Source: Prolixibacter sp. NT017 (GTDB lineage Bacteria; Bacteroidota; Bacteroidia; Bacteroidales; Prolixibacteraceae). From it: a stretch of 64,000 nt of DNA. The position numbers were made by a program, and so were the translations under genes. A model generated the notes under the pieces. The model worked only from the letters and a program-made list of their open reading frames with translations, did no database searches and had not been told where the DNA came from. Shown here piece by piece: positions 7,321 through 17,441 of the stretch (positions within the stretch are counted from its first letter, which is position 1; each line of letters begins with the position of its first letter). The stretch lies in the NCBI RefSeq assembly GCF_009617875.1, contig NZ_BLAV01000001.1:4526001-4590000 (forward strand). The letters are read 5' to 3'.

Positions 7321-10300
7321 ATGAGAATACTGTTGAGATATATCATTACTATTATATTGTCGACTGTAGTCATTGCTGTCAAGGCTGAATTGACTAACAA
7401 TATATTCGATATCAGGCATGTCGGCTATTCGGAAGGTCTCAGCAGTCAGCGCGTATTTTCAATTGTTGAAGATCAGAACAGCGCAATGTGGATTGCCACA
7501 AAAACAGGAATAGATCGCTATAATGGCAATACCATAAAAAATTATACGTTATCCGGCAACTTTTACTACGGCGATATGGGGGGGCGTACACTTCGTTTGC
7601 TGTACGACAAACATTACGGACTATGGGCGTACGACAATACCGGGAGAATCTATCGCTATTCGATCGAGGATGACAGTTTCGAACAGTACATGTATTTGGC
7701 CGAATTTATCAATGGAGAAATCATTTTAAACAAGTTATGCCTGGATCAGAACGGAACATTATGGTTAGGACTTAGCAAAGGGCTGTATAAGAAAGAAGCT
7801 GATAAACCAATCACTTCGGTCATAAGCGGACAATATGTAAATGACATTATATCTACAGGCGAATCACTTTTTGTTGGTACAGCCACTGGGGTGTTACAGC
7901 TTTCGTACGTGCATTTAGACAAAGTGCATTGGGTGCTAAAAGGAAAAGATGTACAGACGCTCTTCCACAACATCACCGACAATGAACTTTGGATAGGCAC
8001 TTTCAACAATGGCCTGTGGGTGATGAATCTAAACACTTCTGACCTGCTTCATCTGAAAGAACAAAGCTCCGGTTTTCTGAACCCGATAAGAGCGATTACC
8101 AGCTATGATACGCATACCTTGTTGGTAGGAATAGATGGCGGAGGTGTGTATGCAGTCGACCGGGACTCGAAAAAGTGCCATCTGCTTATGAGTACAGAAG
8201 ATAGTACCGATATTTTCTTACCAAGCAATGGGATCTATGCCGTCACTAAAGACCACCAGGGAAACATCTGGATAGGAAGTTATACCGGGGGCGTATCCGT
8301 TGCTATTCTGTTGAAATACCCGATTACGATATTAACGCATCAAAGGGGAAATCCACAATCATTGGCAAATAACAATATCAATGATATCGAAGAGGATTCC
8401 AATGGAAACCTATGGTTTGCCACTGACTTCGGAATAAGCATCCGCAATAAATCTTCGCATGTGTGGAGTCACGAGCTAAAGGGTGTCGTAGTAGTTGCCT
8501 TATGTAAAGGGGAAAATGGTTCAGTGTGGGCAGGAACTTACGGAGACGGCATCTACCTTTTGAACAGCCGGAAACAGATCGTCCGTCATCTTACCAGGCA
8601 GCATGGAGGGCTTACAACAAACTATGTTTTTTCGCTCAAACAAGATACAGACGGGAACTTATGGGTGGGTGGCCTGGATGGACAACTGCTGATGATGGAT
8701 AAACAGGGTCGTCCTGAACTTACATACGATATTAAGTGGATTCATTCCATAGAGGAGGTAAGTGATGACCAAATGGCCGCTGCCACGGTGAATGGGTTCT
8801 GCCTGGTGAATAAACGTACCGGAGATATCCAACGCTATGCCACCTCACAAGAATATCACAAACAGAATGTCAGTGCCTATATCATATCCATGCTTTTTAA
8901 TGCCGATAGTACTGTATGGCTGGGGACAGAAGGAGGTGGGCTAAACCTGTATGATATGCGAACCCGAAAGTCAAGGATATTCACTATGCAGAACGGCCTT
9001 CCGTCTAACGACGTATACAGCCTGCAACGAGATGCGAGAGGACGTCTTTGGGTAAGTACGGGAAAAGGACTTGCGCTAATTGAAAACTTCCAGGTATCGA
9101 ACCTCAATTATTTGGGTGACATAGATAAAGAATATAACAAATCGTCTTTTGCCCGGCTGACAGACGGGAAATTTGCCTATGGTAGCACAAATGGCGTTGT
9201 CTTGGTCACGCCTGACGCGATAACTATGACAAACTATCAGGCCCAATTGAGATTTACCGGCTTGACAATAGACTATTTGCCCGCTGATGAAGAGAAACGT
9301 TTACGTCCTGCAATCTATGACATGCTGACTAAAGGCGTGGTTGAACTTGACTACAAACACAACTCATTCTCAGTTGCCTTTGAGTCGATCAATTACCGCT
9401 TTCAGCGTGATATCGCCTACCAGTATATTTTGGAAGGATACGAGAAATCATGGAGTAGCTTATCGTCCAATGGCATGGTGAGGTACACCAATGTATCTCC
9501 GGGTTCTTATCTCCTCAAAGTACGCAGCTTGCGCCGGAATAATGGGAAAACGATATCCGAACGAACACTTGTTGTAAAAGTCGCTCAGCCTTGGTGGAAT
9601 TCTTGGTGGGCATGGATGGTTTACATTTTCGTCGCAGGTGTTGTCTTGTCCTTTATCTGGCGTTATAAGAGCAATCAGCTTCAGAAACGGTATGATGAAG
9701 ACAAAATAAGGTTCTTCATTGATACCGCACATGACATCAGGACACCTGTAACACTAGTTATGGCACCTTTGGACGACCTGTATAAGGAGAAGGGGCTCTC
9801 GGACAAAGCCCTTTACCTCCTGGAACTGGCCCACAGCAATACGAACAAGCTCTATAAACTTATCACTCAGTTACTCGAATTTGAAAAAGCAGACACCCAC
9901 AAGCAACAGACTGTATTAACCCCTTTAAACCTCAACGATATCCTTGCAGAAGAGATTGCCGGTTTCCAGCCAATGTGCGACAAGAAACAATTGCATTTAA
10001 GTCTTTCGTTGCCTGATGAAGACGTTTACGTTATGGCAGATTTGCATATTGTAGAGATACTGCTGGACAATCTCGTTTCCAATGCCATTAAGTATACGAT
10101 GCCGCTGGGTGATGTCCACATAAGTTTAAATTACACAAAACGAAAAGCCATTATAGAAATTAAAGACAGTGGCATTGGAATTCCCAAAAAGGCAAAGAAA
10201 CACTTGTTTACGGATGTTTACAGAGCCGACAATACGCAAAAATCGAATGAAGGCGGAACAGGTTTTGGACTCTTACAGGCGCGCCGGATAATAAAAATAT

Positions 10301-11334
10301 TACACGGAAAGATCACTTTTCAATCCGAAGAGAATAAAGGTAGCACTTTTACGGTAACACTGCCGAGAACGTATGCCGTTCCTAACCCCGGCTCCAAGCA
10401 AGCTGTTACCCCCAGAGAACTCATGTTCTCGAAAACGACAGATGCTGCCGGACAAAAAGTAAGCAAGACACGTCGCATAGGCCGGCAAACAGGAAAAGAT
10501 ACGCTGCTTATCGTAGAAGATCACGAGGCCCTCCGCTATTACCTGCGTAAAACTTTCGAGAACGACTATCGGGTGGTTGACGTTTCTGACGGGCAAGAGG
10601 CTATCGCATACCTCGCAAACGAATACCCTGATTTGATCCTATCCGACGTCATGATGCCGGGCATACAAGGGGATGAGCTTTGCAGGCTGGTAAAAGAAAA
10701 TCCGGACACCTCGGGTATACCCTTTATCCTGCTTACCGCAAAAGTTAATCATGATGCCACGGTTGAAGGATTAAAGAAAGGTGCAGACGACTATATTCCC
10801 AAACCTTTCAGCACTGAGATTCTAAAGCTGAAAATACAGAGCATGATTGCCAACAGAAAAAGACAGCGGGACTTTTTCATGCGGCAAGCTCTTTTACAAG
10901 TTGAAGCAGATAGAGAACGCCTGAATAATAGCGAAAGCCAGGATATAACAGTAAAAACCGATGATAATAAGACGAATGAAATGGTTTCGGATATGCTATC
11001 GGAAAGTGATCGTCAGTTTATCATACGAGCGTCTCAACTTGTCATCGCAAACATGAGCAACATTGATTTCAATATCAATACACTTTGCCAGGAAATGGCC
11101 ATGAGCCGGACCCTTTTTTACAGCCGCCTAAAATCGCTGACTGGGAAAGGACCACAAGAGTTTATACGCATTATCCGGCTTCAGAAAGCAGCAGAACTAT
11201 TAAAAGAAGGTAGAAATGTAACGGAAGTTGCCGCAGATACCGGATTTGTAAATACAAAATACTTTAGTTCGTTGTTTAAGAAACAATTTGGCATACAACC
11301 CAGCAAATACAATCAATCCGATTCAGCGTCATAG
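7321..11334 (+). CDS. Hybrid two-component system sensor/regulator (HTCS) of the beta-glucan PUL
   Basis: A 1337-aa one-protein two-component system. Order: signal peptide/TM anchor (1-23); periplasmic two-bladed-propeller sensor of Reg_prop repeats (about 35-650, repeated W-I-G/W-V-G blades); Y_Y_Y domain (about 690-755); transmembrane helix (about 763-780); HisKA with phospho-acceptor His804 in HDIRTP; HATPase (about 900-1015, N-box DNLVSNAIKYT, GTGFGL); receiver domain with Asp1109 in LSDVMMPG; AraC-type DNA-binding domain (about 1240-1337). Such proteins bind an oligosaccharide in the periplasm and activate the adjacent susCD locus. It is co-directional with the GH16-susC-susD-SGBP genes that follow, so it is the likely activator of that locus. 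Confidence 0.93.
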   Translation: MRILLRYIITIILSTVVIAVKAELTNNIFDIRHVGYSEGLSSQRVFSIVEDQNSAMWIATKTGIDRYNGNTIKNYTLSGNFYYGDMGGRTLRLLYDKHYGLWAYDNTGRIYRYSIEDDSFEQYMYLAEFINGEIILNKLCLDQNGTLWLGLSKGLYKKEADKPITSVISGQYVNDIISTGESLFVGTATGVLQLSYVHLDKVHWVLKGKDVQTLFHNITDNELWIGTFNNGLWVMNLNTSDLLHLKEQSSGFLNPIRAITSYDTHTLLVGIDGGGVYAVDRDSKKCHLLMSTEDSTDIFLPSNGIYAVTKDHQGNIWIGSYTGGVSVAILLKYPITILTHQRGNPQSLANNNINDIEEDSNGNLWFATDFGISIRNKSSHVWSHELKGVVVVALCKGENGSVWAGTYGDGIYLLNSRKQIVRHLTRQHGGLTTNYVFSLKQDTDGNLWVGGLDGQLLMMDKQGRPELTYDIKWIHSIEEVSDDQMAAATVNGFCLVNKRTGDIQRYATSQEYHKQNVSAYIISMLFNADSTVWLGTEGGGLNLYDMRTRKSRIFTMQNGLPSNDVYSLQRDARGRLWVSTGKGLALIENFQVSNLNYLGDIDKEYNKSSFARLTDGKFAYGSTNGVVLVTPDAITMTNYQAQLRFTGLTIDYLPADEEKRLRPAIYDMLTKGVVELDYKHNSFSVAFESINYRFQRDIAYQYILEGYEKSWSSLSSNGMVRYTNVSPGSYLLKVRSLRRNNGKTISERTLVVKVAQPWWNSWWAWMVYIFVAGVVLSFIWRYKSNQLQKRYDEDKIRFFIDTAHDIRTPVTLVMAPLDDLYKEKGLSDKALYLLELAHSNTNKLYKLITQLLEFEKADTHKQQTVLTPLNLNDILAEEIAGFQPMCDKKQLHLSLSLPDEDVYVMADLHIVEILLDNLVSNAIKYTMPLGDVHISLNYTKRKAIIEIKDSGIGIPKKAKKHLFTDVYRADNTQKSNEGGTGFGLLQARRIIKILHGKITFQSEENKGSTFTVTLPRTYAVPNPGSKQAVTPRELMFSKTTDAAGQKVSKTRRIGRQTGKDTLLIVEDHEALRYYLRKTFENDYRVVDVSDGQEAIAYLANEYPDLILSDVMMPGIQGDELCRLVKENPDTSGIPFILLTAKVNHDATVEGLKKGADDYIPKPFSTEILKLKIQSMIANRKRQRDFFMRQALLQVEADRERLNNSESQDITVKTDDNKTNEMVSDMLSESDRQFIIRASQLVIANMSNIDFNINTLCQEMAMSRTLFYSRLKSLTGKGPQEFIRIIRLQKAAELLKEGRNVTEVAADTGFVNTKYFSSLFKKQFGIQPSKYNQSDSAS

Positions 11335-11662
11335 CGAATTCAGGACCGGACCCTTTTCTGTCAAATTGATGACAACGTAACGTTATTGCTGCTTCTCAAT
11401 TCACAAAAAGTTCGATTTTACAACTCCACCTACAGGCAAAAAACGACTGAAAGCGCCCTGCCGGGGCGTGATCGAAAAATTGTCTGGAATCAAACCTTAT
11501 TTGTCAGCTATCAGCCCATCGTTTTTACCTGCTATTCCCATTTTCACGTTGCTATTTTGAACAAAAGGAAAAACGATCTTCCGAATACCCTTCCGGGAGA
11601 TGTTTAATTCCAGCCTAACTCAAAACAGCCAAAGAAACAATTTTAATCTAAACAGTTGTAAT
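11335..11662 (+). other. Intergenic region between HTCS and GH16, probable PUL promoter
   Basis: 328 bp without a convincing gene. It should hold the promoter and regulator-binding site of the downstream GH16-susCD operon, judging by position. A small hairpin (CGCCC at 11454-11458 with GGGCG at 11464-11468) and a TATTTTG sequence near 11551 are the only visible signals. Two short open frames here lack any coding character. No repeat long enough to be called an operator stands out. Confidence 0.4.
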
Positions 11663-12484
11663 ATGAAAAAAACAGCAGTGTTACTGCTCTTGGTGTGTTT
11701 GATGCAACAATCCTGTTCATCAAACGATGTTGTGGATACAGGAGAACACGGGAATTTCTTTTTCAAAGACGATTTTGAATCTTTTGATGAAAATATCTGG
11801 ACCAAAGAAGTGCATGAAGCCGGATGGGTAAACCAGGAACTGCAAGCATACGATGCAGCGCATGTTTCGGTGGGTACCGATGAAGGTAAATCAGTGCTGA
11901 TTTTAACAGCCGAACGCAAAGGCAATAAAATCTACTCCGGACGTGTAAATTCTAAAGGAAAAAAGAACTTCAAATTCAAAAAGATAGAGGCAAGTATTAA
12001 GCTTCCCAAAACCGCGAACGGCCTTTGGCCGGCTTTCTGGATGATGGGAGACAACGGAAAGCCCTGGCCGCAATGCGGAGAAATAGATATTATGGAGATG
12101 GGCGAACGTAACGGAATTACTGAAGCCACAACCGAAACATTCCTGAACACAGCGATCCACTACGGGACCGATGCCGGCTCCGGACATCAGCAAGAATACC
12201 AGGCTGCAAACTTCTCCCATAGTTTACAGGACGGTCAATACCATGTCTATACCTTAGACTGGAACGAAGATCGTCTGACAGTATCGGTTGATAATATAAA
12301 ATTTCATTCGTTCGACATTAGCCAAACCAGCGGACGTTCTGCGTATTTCCACGACAACTTCTTCATCTTATTTAATCTTGCCGTAGGTGGTTCTTTTACC
12401 GGCATCTCCGACATAAACGAAATTACGGCTTTAAAAGACGGGGAAAAGGTGAACATGTATATCGACTGGGTAAAAATCAATTAA
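11663..12484 (+). CDS. Glycoside hydrolase family 16 lipoprotein (laminarinase-like endo-beta-1,3-glucanase)
   Basis: A 273-aa lipoprotein (lipobox QQSC, Cys18). The mature protein is a GH16 beta-jelly-roll enzyme. The catalytic motif is GEIDIMEMG, with Glu140 as nucleophile, Asp142 in support and Glu145 as acid/base. Upstream are the family landmarks KDDFESFD, ELQAYD, and LPKTANGLWPAFWMMG. GH16 of this form cleaves internal beta-1,3 (or mixed-linked) glucan bonds. The lipoprotein signal and susCD neighbours suggest surface display, making oligosaccharides for import. ATG at 11663 (MKKTAVLL) is chosen because it gives a proper signal peptide; an in-frame ATG at 11600 would add 21 polar residues before it. 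Confidence 0.9.
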   Translation: MKKTAVLLLLVCLMQQSCSSNDVVDTGEHGNFFFKDDFESFDENIWTKEVHEAGWVNQELQAYDAAHVSVGTDEGKSVLILTAERKGNKIYSGRVNSKGKKNFKFKKIEASIKLPKTANGLWPAFWMMGDNGKPWPQCGEIDIMEMGERNGITEATTETFLNTAIHYGTDAGSGHQQEYQAANFSHSLQDGQYHVYTLDWNEDRLTVSVDNIKFHSFDISQTSGRSAYFHDNFFILFNLAVGGSFTGISDINEITALKDGEKVNMYIDWVKIN

Positions 12485-12501
12485 TCTTAACTATAAATCC
12501 T

Positions 12502-15500
12502 ATGAAAATAAAAGCTTACAAATACATTTTGTTTTGCGGACTATTAGCTGCCTGCCTGTTCGGAAGCGCATTCCAAATGAAAGCGGCAGGATTACATGAT
12601 TCCGCTACAGAACAACAAGAACTCAAAGTTACAGGAGTGGTGAGGGATGTTCATGGCACTATCCCTGGAGCAACTGTTGTTGAGAAAGGAAATCTCAGCA
12701 ACGGGATCATAACCAATGAAGAAGGTAAGTTTACCCTAAGTGTCCGTCCGGGAGCCACTCTTATCATTAGCTATATCGGTTATAAAACTCAGGAAGTAGC
12801 GGTTGGTCAGGCTCCGCTGGATATTGTTTTAGAAGAAGACAGCAAAATGGTTGATGATGTGGTTGTTACTGCTTTGGGGATCAAGAGAGAACGCAAAGCG
12901 CTGGGCTATAACGTAGCCGAAGTAAATGGCGACGCTTTTACAAAGGCCAAGGAAACCAACGTCATTAATTCAATGGCAGGTCGCGTACCCGGGCTGATCG
13001 TTAGTCAAACCGCAGGCGGTCCATCCGGATCCACCCGTGTTCTCCTGCGCGGCAGCACCGAAATGACCGGGAATAACCAGCCTCTGTATGTGATCGATGG
13101 TGTTCCTCTCGACAATACCAATTACGGCAGTGCCGGTACATCCGGTGGTTTCGACCTTGGCGATGGTATTTCAGGCATCAACCCCGATGATATCGAAAAC
13201 ATATCTGTACTTAAAGGCCCTGCTGCGTCTGCTCTTTACGGCAGTCGTGCCAGTCATGGTGTCATCCTGATCACCACCAAAAAAGCCGAAGGCAAGAACA
13301 GTTTCGATGTGGAATACAACGGAACGATGACTTTTGATACGCAACTTGCCAAATGGAACGACATACAACAGGTCTATGGTATGGGCAGCAACGGAACCTA
13401 TAGTATCGATGCTGTATCCAATACCAATAAAAGTTGGGGTGCGAAAGCTGATGGAAGCAACTCACTGAAATACTTTGACGGTGTAGAGCGGCCTTACCTC
13501 ATCATACCTGACAATACCTCGGGCTTTTTCCGTACAGGTTTTACTGCCACGAATACTGCCATCATCAGCAACAAAAGTGATAATACCGGTGTGCGCTTCA
13601 CTTATACCGACATGCGCAACAAGGACATTGTTCCGAAAACCCACATGAGCCGTAACATCTTTAACCTGCGTGCCAATACTTCGCTGGGCAAGGTGGATTT
13701 TGATTTCGGTGTTAACTATACGCGGGAGGCCGTAAGAAATCGGCCTGCACTGGGCGACAGCAAGTCGAACATTGGTAAAAACCTGATGACACTGGCCACC
13801 ACCTACGACCAACGATGGCTAAAAACGTACCAGGATGAAAATGGCGAGTACGCCAACTGGAATGGTATGGATCCCTACAATGTGAATCCCTATTGGGATG
13901 TCTATAAAAATAGCAACGACTCGAAGAAAGATCAATTCCGCTTCAATGGAAAGGCTGCCTGGAATATCAATAAGCATCTGAAGTTGCAGGGAACTGCGGG
14001 CGCCGAGCTCAACTGGTTTACTTTCGAAGACTATAAAGCCCCCACTACGCCCGGTTTTGAAGCAGGACGCCTTCAAAACAGTTCATTTCAAAACCGGATG
14101 TATAATTTTGAGCTACTCGCCCTTTACAACAATAGCTGGGGAGATTTCGACCTTAATGGTACCCTCGGAGGTAATGTGTACAAGGTGGATAACAAAACCA
14201 CTGTCACCACTGCTCAGGATATGCAAATACGCGACGTAGTGGCGTTGATGAGCTTTAATGAAATCAGCGTAGAGCCAGGTAGTTACCGCAAGCAAATCAA
14301 CTCGGTCTACGGTGCTGCCAATCTGGGGTGGAAACACATGCTCTATTTTGATGCCACGCTGCGCGGCGACCAGTCATCGACCCTTCCTACCGGCAACAAC
14401 ATCTATGTCTATCCCTCTTTTTCAGGTAGCTTCGTGTTCTCCGAACTGGCTCAGTTGAAGAAAATCATGCCTTACGGAAAGCTACGTATGTCATGGGCCC
14501 AGGTAGGTAGCGATACAGACCCTTACCAGTTAGGGCTGGTATACACCAAGTCTAAATTTACTTATCCAGGCTACACCATTGGCTATATCAACAACAACAC
14601 GATTCCCAACAAGGACTTAAAACCGACAAAAACAAACTCTTTTGAGATAGGTCTGGATACAAAGTTTTTAAATAATCGGGTTGGTGTTGATTTTACCTAC
14701 TATACACAGATTAGCAAAAACCAGATTATGGGCATGGCCAATTCCTGGACATCAGGTTACAACTACCGACTGATCAATGCCGGCGAAATTGAGAATAAAG
14801 GTATAGAAATAGCTCTCAATACACGCCCCATTGAAATCAAAGACTTTTCCTGGGATTTAAATCTGAACTTCTCGAAGAATAGCAACAAAGTAAAAAGGCT
14901 CGTCGACAATATGGATATGTTTGAATTGGAAAAAGCTCCCTGGCTCGATGTTCAGGTGGCAGCCAAGGTCGGCGAGAATTTTGGTTCGATAGTAGGACCT
15001 GACTTTGAATACAATGAAAATGGAGATATACTCATCGACCCGCAAACTGGGTTGCCTCAATATGACAAGAGCAATCATGTGCTGGGGAATGCATCCTGGG
15101 ACTGGACCGGAGGTGCAACTACAACCTTTACTTACAAAAGACTGTCGCTTTCTGCCGTCTTTGATGTGAAAGTGGGAGCTGACCTCTACTCCATGTCTGC
15201 CCGTGCTGCTTATGAATCGGGCAAGAGCAAAGAAACACTTGCCGGACGTGAGGGATGGTACCGATCCGAAGAACAACGTCAAGCTGCCGGCATCGCCAAA
15301 GGCTCTTCCAACTGGACTCCCACCGGAGGGTTCATCGCTCCCGGCGTAATTGACAATGGTGACGGTACTTATCGTCCCAATGACATTTACATCAACCCCG
15401 AGGATTATTGGATGAGTGTAAGCCGCAATGCGCCGTCAATGTTTGTATTTGACAACTCGTATGTGAAATTACGCGAATTAACGCTGAGTTACAGTGTTCC

Positions 15501-15693
15501 AAAATCCTTTTTAAGAAATGTTGTAAAAGGTCTCAATCTCTCATTTGTTGCACGCAACCCATTTATCATATGGAAGAATATTCCGAACATCGATCCGGAT
15601 TCCAATTACAACAACACGACTGGTATGGGTTTAGAGTATGGCTCATTACCATCGCGCAGAAACTACGGGTTCAATGTAAATGTTAAATTCTAA
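12502..15693 (+). CDS. SusC/RagA-family TonB-dependent outer-membrane transporter
   Basis: A 1063-aa outer-membrane beta-barrel. Order: signal peptide (to about 30), carboxypeptidase-regulatory-like domain (about 40-115, VTGVVRDVHG, GYKTQEV), plug domain (about 125-250, VPGLIVSQTAGGPSG, PLYVIDGVPLDN, ISVLKGPAASALYGSRAS), then a 22-strand barrel ending with an aromatic residue (NVKF). The motif set is that of the SusC family. It should import oligosaccharides released by the GH16 enzyme, powered by TonB. It lies 17 bp after GH16 and 41 bp before susD, in one operon. Pairing with a SusD lid is expected. Confidence 0.95.
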   Translation: MKIKAYKYILFCGLLAACLFGSAFQMKAAGLHDSATEQQELKVTGVVRDVHGTIPGATVVEKGNLSNGIITNEEGKFTLSVRPGATLIISYIGYKTQEVAVGQAPLDIVLEEDSKMVDDVVVTALGIKRERKALGYNVAEVNGDAFTKAKETNVINSMAGRVPGLIVSQTAGGPSGSTRVLLRGSTEMTGNNQPLYVIDGVPLDNTNYGSAGTSGGFDLGDGISGINPDDIENISVLKGPAASALYGSRASHGVILITTKKAEGKNSFDVEYNGTMTFDTQLAKWNDIQQVYGMGSNGTYSIDAVSNTNKSWGAKADGSNSLKYFDGVERPYLIIPDNTSGFFRTGFTATNTAIISNKSDNTGVRFTYTDMRNKDIVPKTHMSRNIFNLRANTSLGKVDFDFGVNYTREAVRNRPALGDSKSNIGKNLMTLATTYDQRWLKTYQDENGEYANWNGMDPYNVNPYWDVYKNSNDSKKDQFRFNGKAAWNINKHLKLQGTAGAELNWFTFEDYKAPTTPGFEAGRLQNSSFQNRMYNFELLALYNNSWGDFDLNGTLGGNVYKVDNKTTVTTAQDMQIRDVVALMSFNEISVEPGSYRKQINSVYGAANLGWKHMLYFDATLRGDQSSTLPTGNNIYVYPSFSGSFVFSELAQLKKIMPYGKLRMSWAQVGSDTDPYQLGLVYTKSKFTYPGYTIGYINNNTIPNKDLKPTKTNSFEIGLDTKFLNNRVGVDFTYYTQISKNQIMGMANSWTSGYNYRLINAGEIENKGIEIALNTRPIEIKDFSWDLNLNFSKNSNKVKRLVDNMDMFELEKAPWLDVQVAAKVGENFGSIVGPDFEYNENGDILIDPQTGLPQYDKSNHVLGNASWDWTGGATTTFTYKRLSLSAVFDVKVGADLYSMSARAAYESGKSKETLAGREGWYRSEEQRQAAGIAKGSSNWTPTGGFIAPGVIDNGDGTYRPNDIYINPEDYWMSVSRNAPSMFVFDNSYVKLRELTLSYSVPKSFLRNVVKGLNLSFVARNPFIIWKNIPNIDPDSNYNNTTGMGLEYGSLPSRRNYGFNVNVKF

Positions 15694-15734
15694 ATGAATT
15701 TCAAGTTTAATTCATTCACAAAGAATATAATACA

Positions 15735-17405
15735 ATGAAATACAATCTATCCTATATAGTAATAATGTTGGTGACCTCTGTCCTGTTCTTTACTGCTTGC
15801 AGTGATAAGTACATGGAAGATATGAACACCGACCCCTCGAAGGCTGCTTCTATTGACCCCAATGCCCAACTCACGACTGCGCAGTTGCAAACTTATGGTG
15901 ACCTGGGTATGGTCGAGATCTATCGAAACTATCTCTATGCATTCAATCAACAGCTAATGGGATGTTGGAATACCACAAATTATGGAGGACGTCACACACA
16001 AGATAACAGTGAGATGAGCCGTATCTGGACATCGTTTTATCCAACGGCCATCAAGAACATCACGGATGCAGAGTACCGTACTGCTAACGACACCCTAAAA
16101 GTGAATATTAATTCAGCTTTGCGTATATACAGAGTCTATCTCATGTCTATTATCACGGACATTTATGGTGATGCACCTTACAGCGAAGCTGGCAAGGGTT
16201 TTCTCGAAGGAAAGTTCAATCCCCGTTATGACACGCAGGAAGAAATATACAACGATTTCTTCCTGGAGTTAAGTGCTGCTGTTGCCAACTTTGACGCCAG
16301 TAAAGACAAAATTACGGGCGATGTTATTTACAAAGGAGACATCGCAAAATGGAAGAAACTGGGTAATTCTCTTCGTCTGCGCTTTGCTATGCGAATTTCC
16401 GATGTAGCGCCACAAAAGGCTCAGAAGGAGTTTGAAAAAGCGCTGCAAGCCGATGGCGGAATCCTGGAGAATGCCAGCGACGACGCACTTATCAAGTACA
16501 TGGATATTTCGTTCAGCTTTGGCCAGGAAGCTTATTCCGATTATCGGGGTAATGCCTTATCGCAGTTACTCTTCGGTAACGATCCTGCCAATAATCCCAG
16601 CTATCTTTGTTCTACCTTGTACAACCAACTTTATAACACGGGCGACCCCCGTACTTTCAGAATCGCTCGCTTCTATTACGATGGGCTCATGAGTGCCACA
16701 AGTCCCGACAATCGTATTGACTTAACTGACGAGATAATCGCCAAAGGCGTCCAAACGAATCCCCGCGATCCGGGAGCTTTCTCCTGGGAACCATGGCCTA
16801 CCGGTTATGACAGCGATATATTGAAGGAACTTGCCAAGACCAATCCTTCAGTCAACCCCAGCGTAGCTCGCGAAACCGAGCCCAAACTGGCTAATAATTT
16901 TCTCAAAGGTGATAATCCCGGGGTCGTGATGACTTCGGCAGAAGTGAAATTTCTGTTAGCGGAAGCCAGATTAAAAGGATGGAATGTTGGGGATGCCTCT
17001 GTTAATGACCTATATATTCAAGGAGTACGGGCAGCTATGGATTTTCTGACCGATAATTATAATTGTGAGGTTGTATCCGACGACGAATTCAATACGTTCA
17101 TCCCGAATATCAGCATAGGCTACACCGACGAACAGAAAAAGAAAGCGATTAATACACAAGCATGGATTCTCCATCTCACCAACCCGGCCGAGTGCTGGGC
17201 CAACGTTCGCCGCTCAGGCTATCCCGTGCTTAAATCTCCTGCTGATTACGGCTTCGGCCAGTTCCTCACCGGAGGTACTGAAATTCCGGTGCGCCTTTGC
17301 TATCCGGTACTCGAATCGTCATACAACAAAGCAAATTATGATGACGCATTGAACCGAATGGGTGGTAATGATAGCTGGCACACACGCGTATGGTGGAATA
17401 AATAA
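15735..17405 (+). CDS. SusD/RagB-family glycan-binding lipoprotein
   Basis: A 556-aa lipoprotein (lipobox FTAC, about Cys22) of the SusD family. The N-terminal MEDMNTDPSKA and the helical tetratricopeptide-like region AEYRTANDTL...IYRVYLMSIITDIYGD are typical. Also typical are LAEARLKGW near residue 415 and the C-terminal domain with NPAECWANVRRSGYP. SusD proteins form the lid of the SusC channel and bind the glycan on the cell surface. Position directly after susC fits this pairing. The exact ligand, probably beta-1,3-glucan, is inferred from the neighbouring GH16. Confidence 0.92.
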   Translation: MKYNLSYIVIMLVTSVLFFTACSDKYMEDMNTDPSKAASIDPNAQLTTAQLQTYGDLGMVEIYRNYLYAFNQQLMGCWNTTNYGGRHTQDNSEMSRIWTSFYPTAIKNITDAEYRTANDTLKVNINSALRIYRVYLMSIITDIYGDAPYSEAGKGFLEGKFNPRYDTQEEIYNDFFLELSAAVANFDASKDKITGDVIYKGDIAKWKKLGNSLRLRFAMRISDVAPQKAQKEFEKALQADGGILENASDDALIKYMDISFSFGQEAYSDYRGNALSQLLFGNDPANNPSYLCSTLYNQLYNTGDPRTFRIARFYYDGLMSATSPDNRIDLTDEIIAKGVQTNPRDPGAFSWEPWPTGYDSDILKELAKTNPSVNPSVARETEPKLANNFLKGDNPGVVMTSAEVKFLLAEARLKGWNVGDASVNDLYIQGVRAAMDFLTDNYNCEVVSDDEFNTFIPNISIGYTDEQKKKAINTQAWILHLTNPAECWANVRRSGYPVLKSPADYGFGQFLTGGTEIPVRLCYPVLESSYNKANYDDALNRMGGNDSWHTRVWWNK

Positions 17406-17441
17406 TTACGGAATAAGAATAAAGAAGTAAATAGAAGAAAT

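Noticed and set aside
11386..11607. 73-codon open frame between HTCS and GH16
   Set aside because: Composition and lack of a start context do not support coding; the region is better read as a promoter gap.
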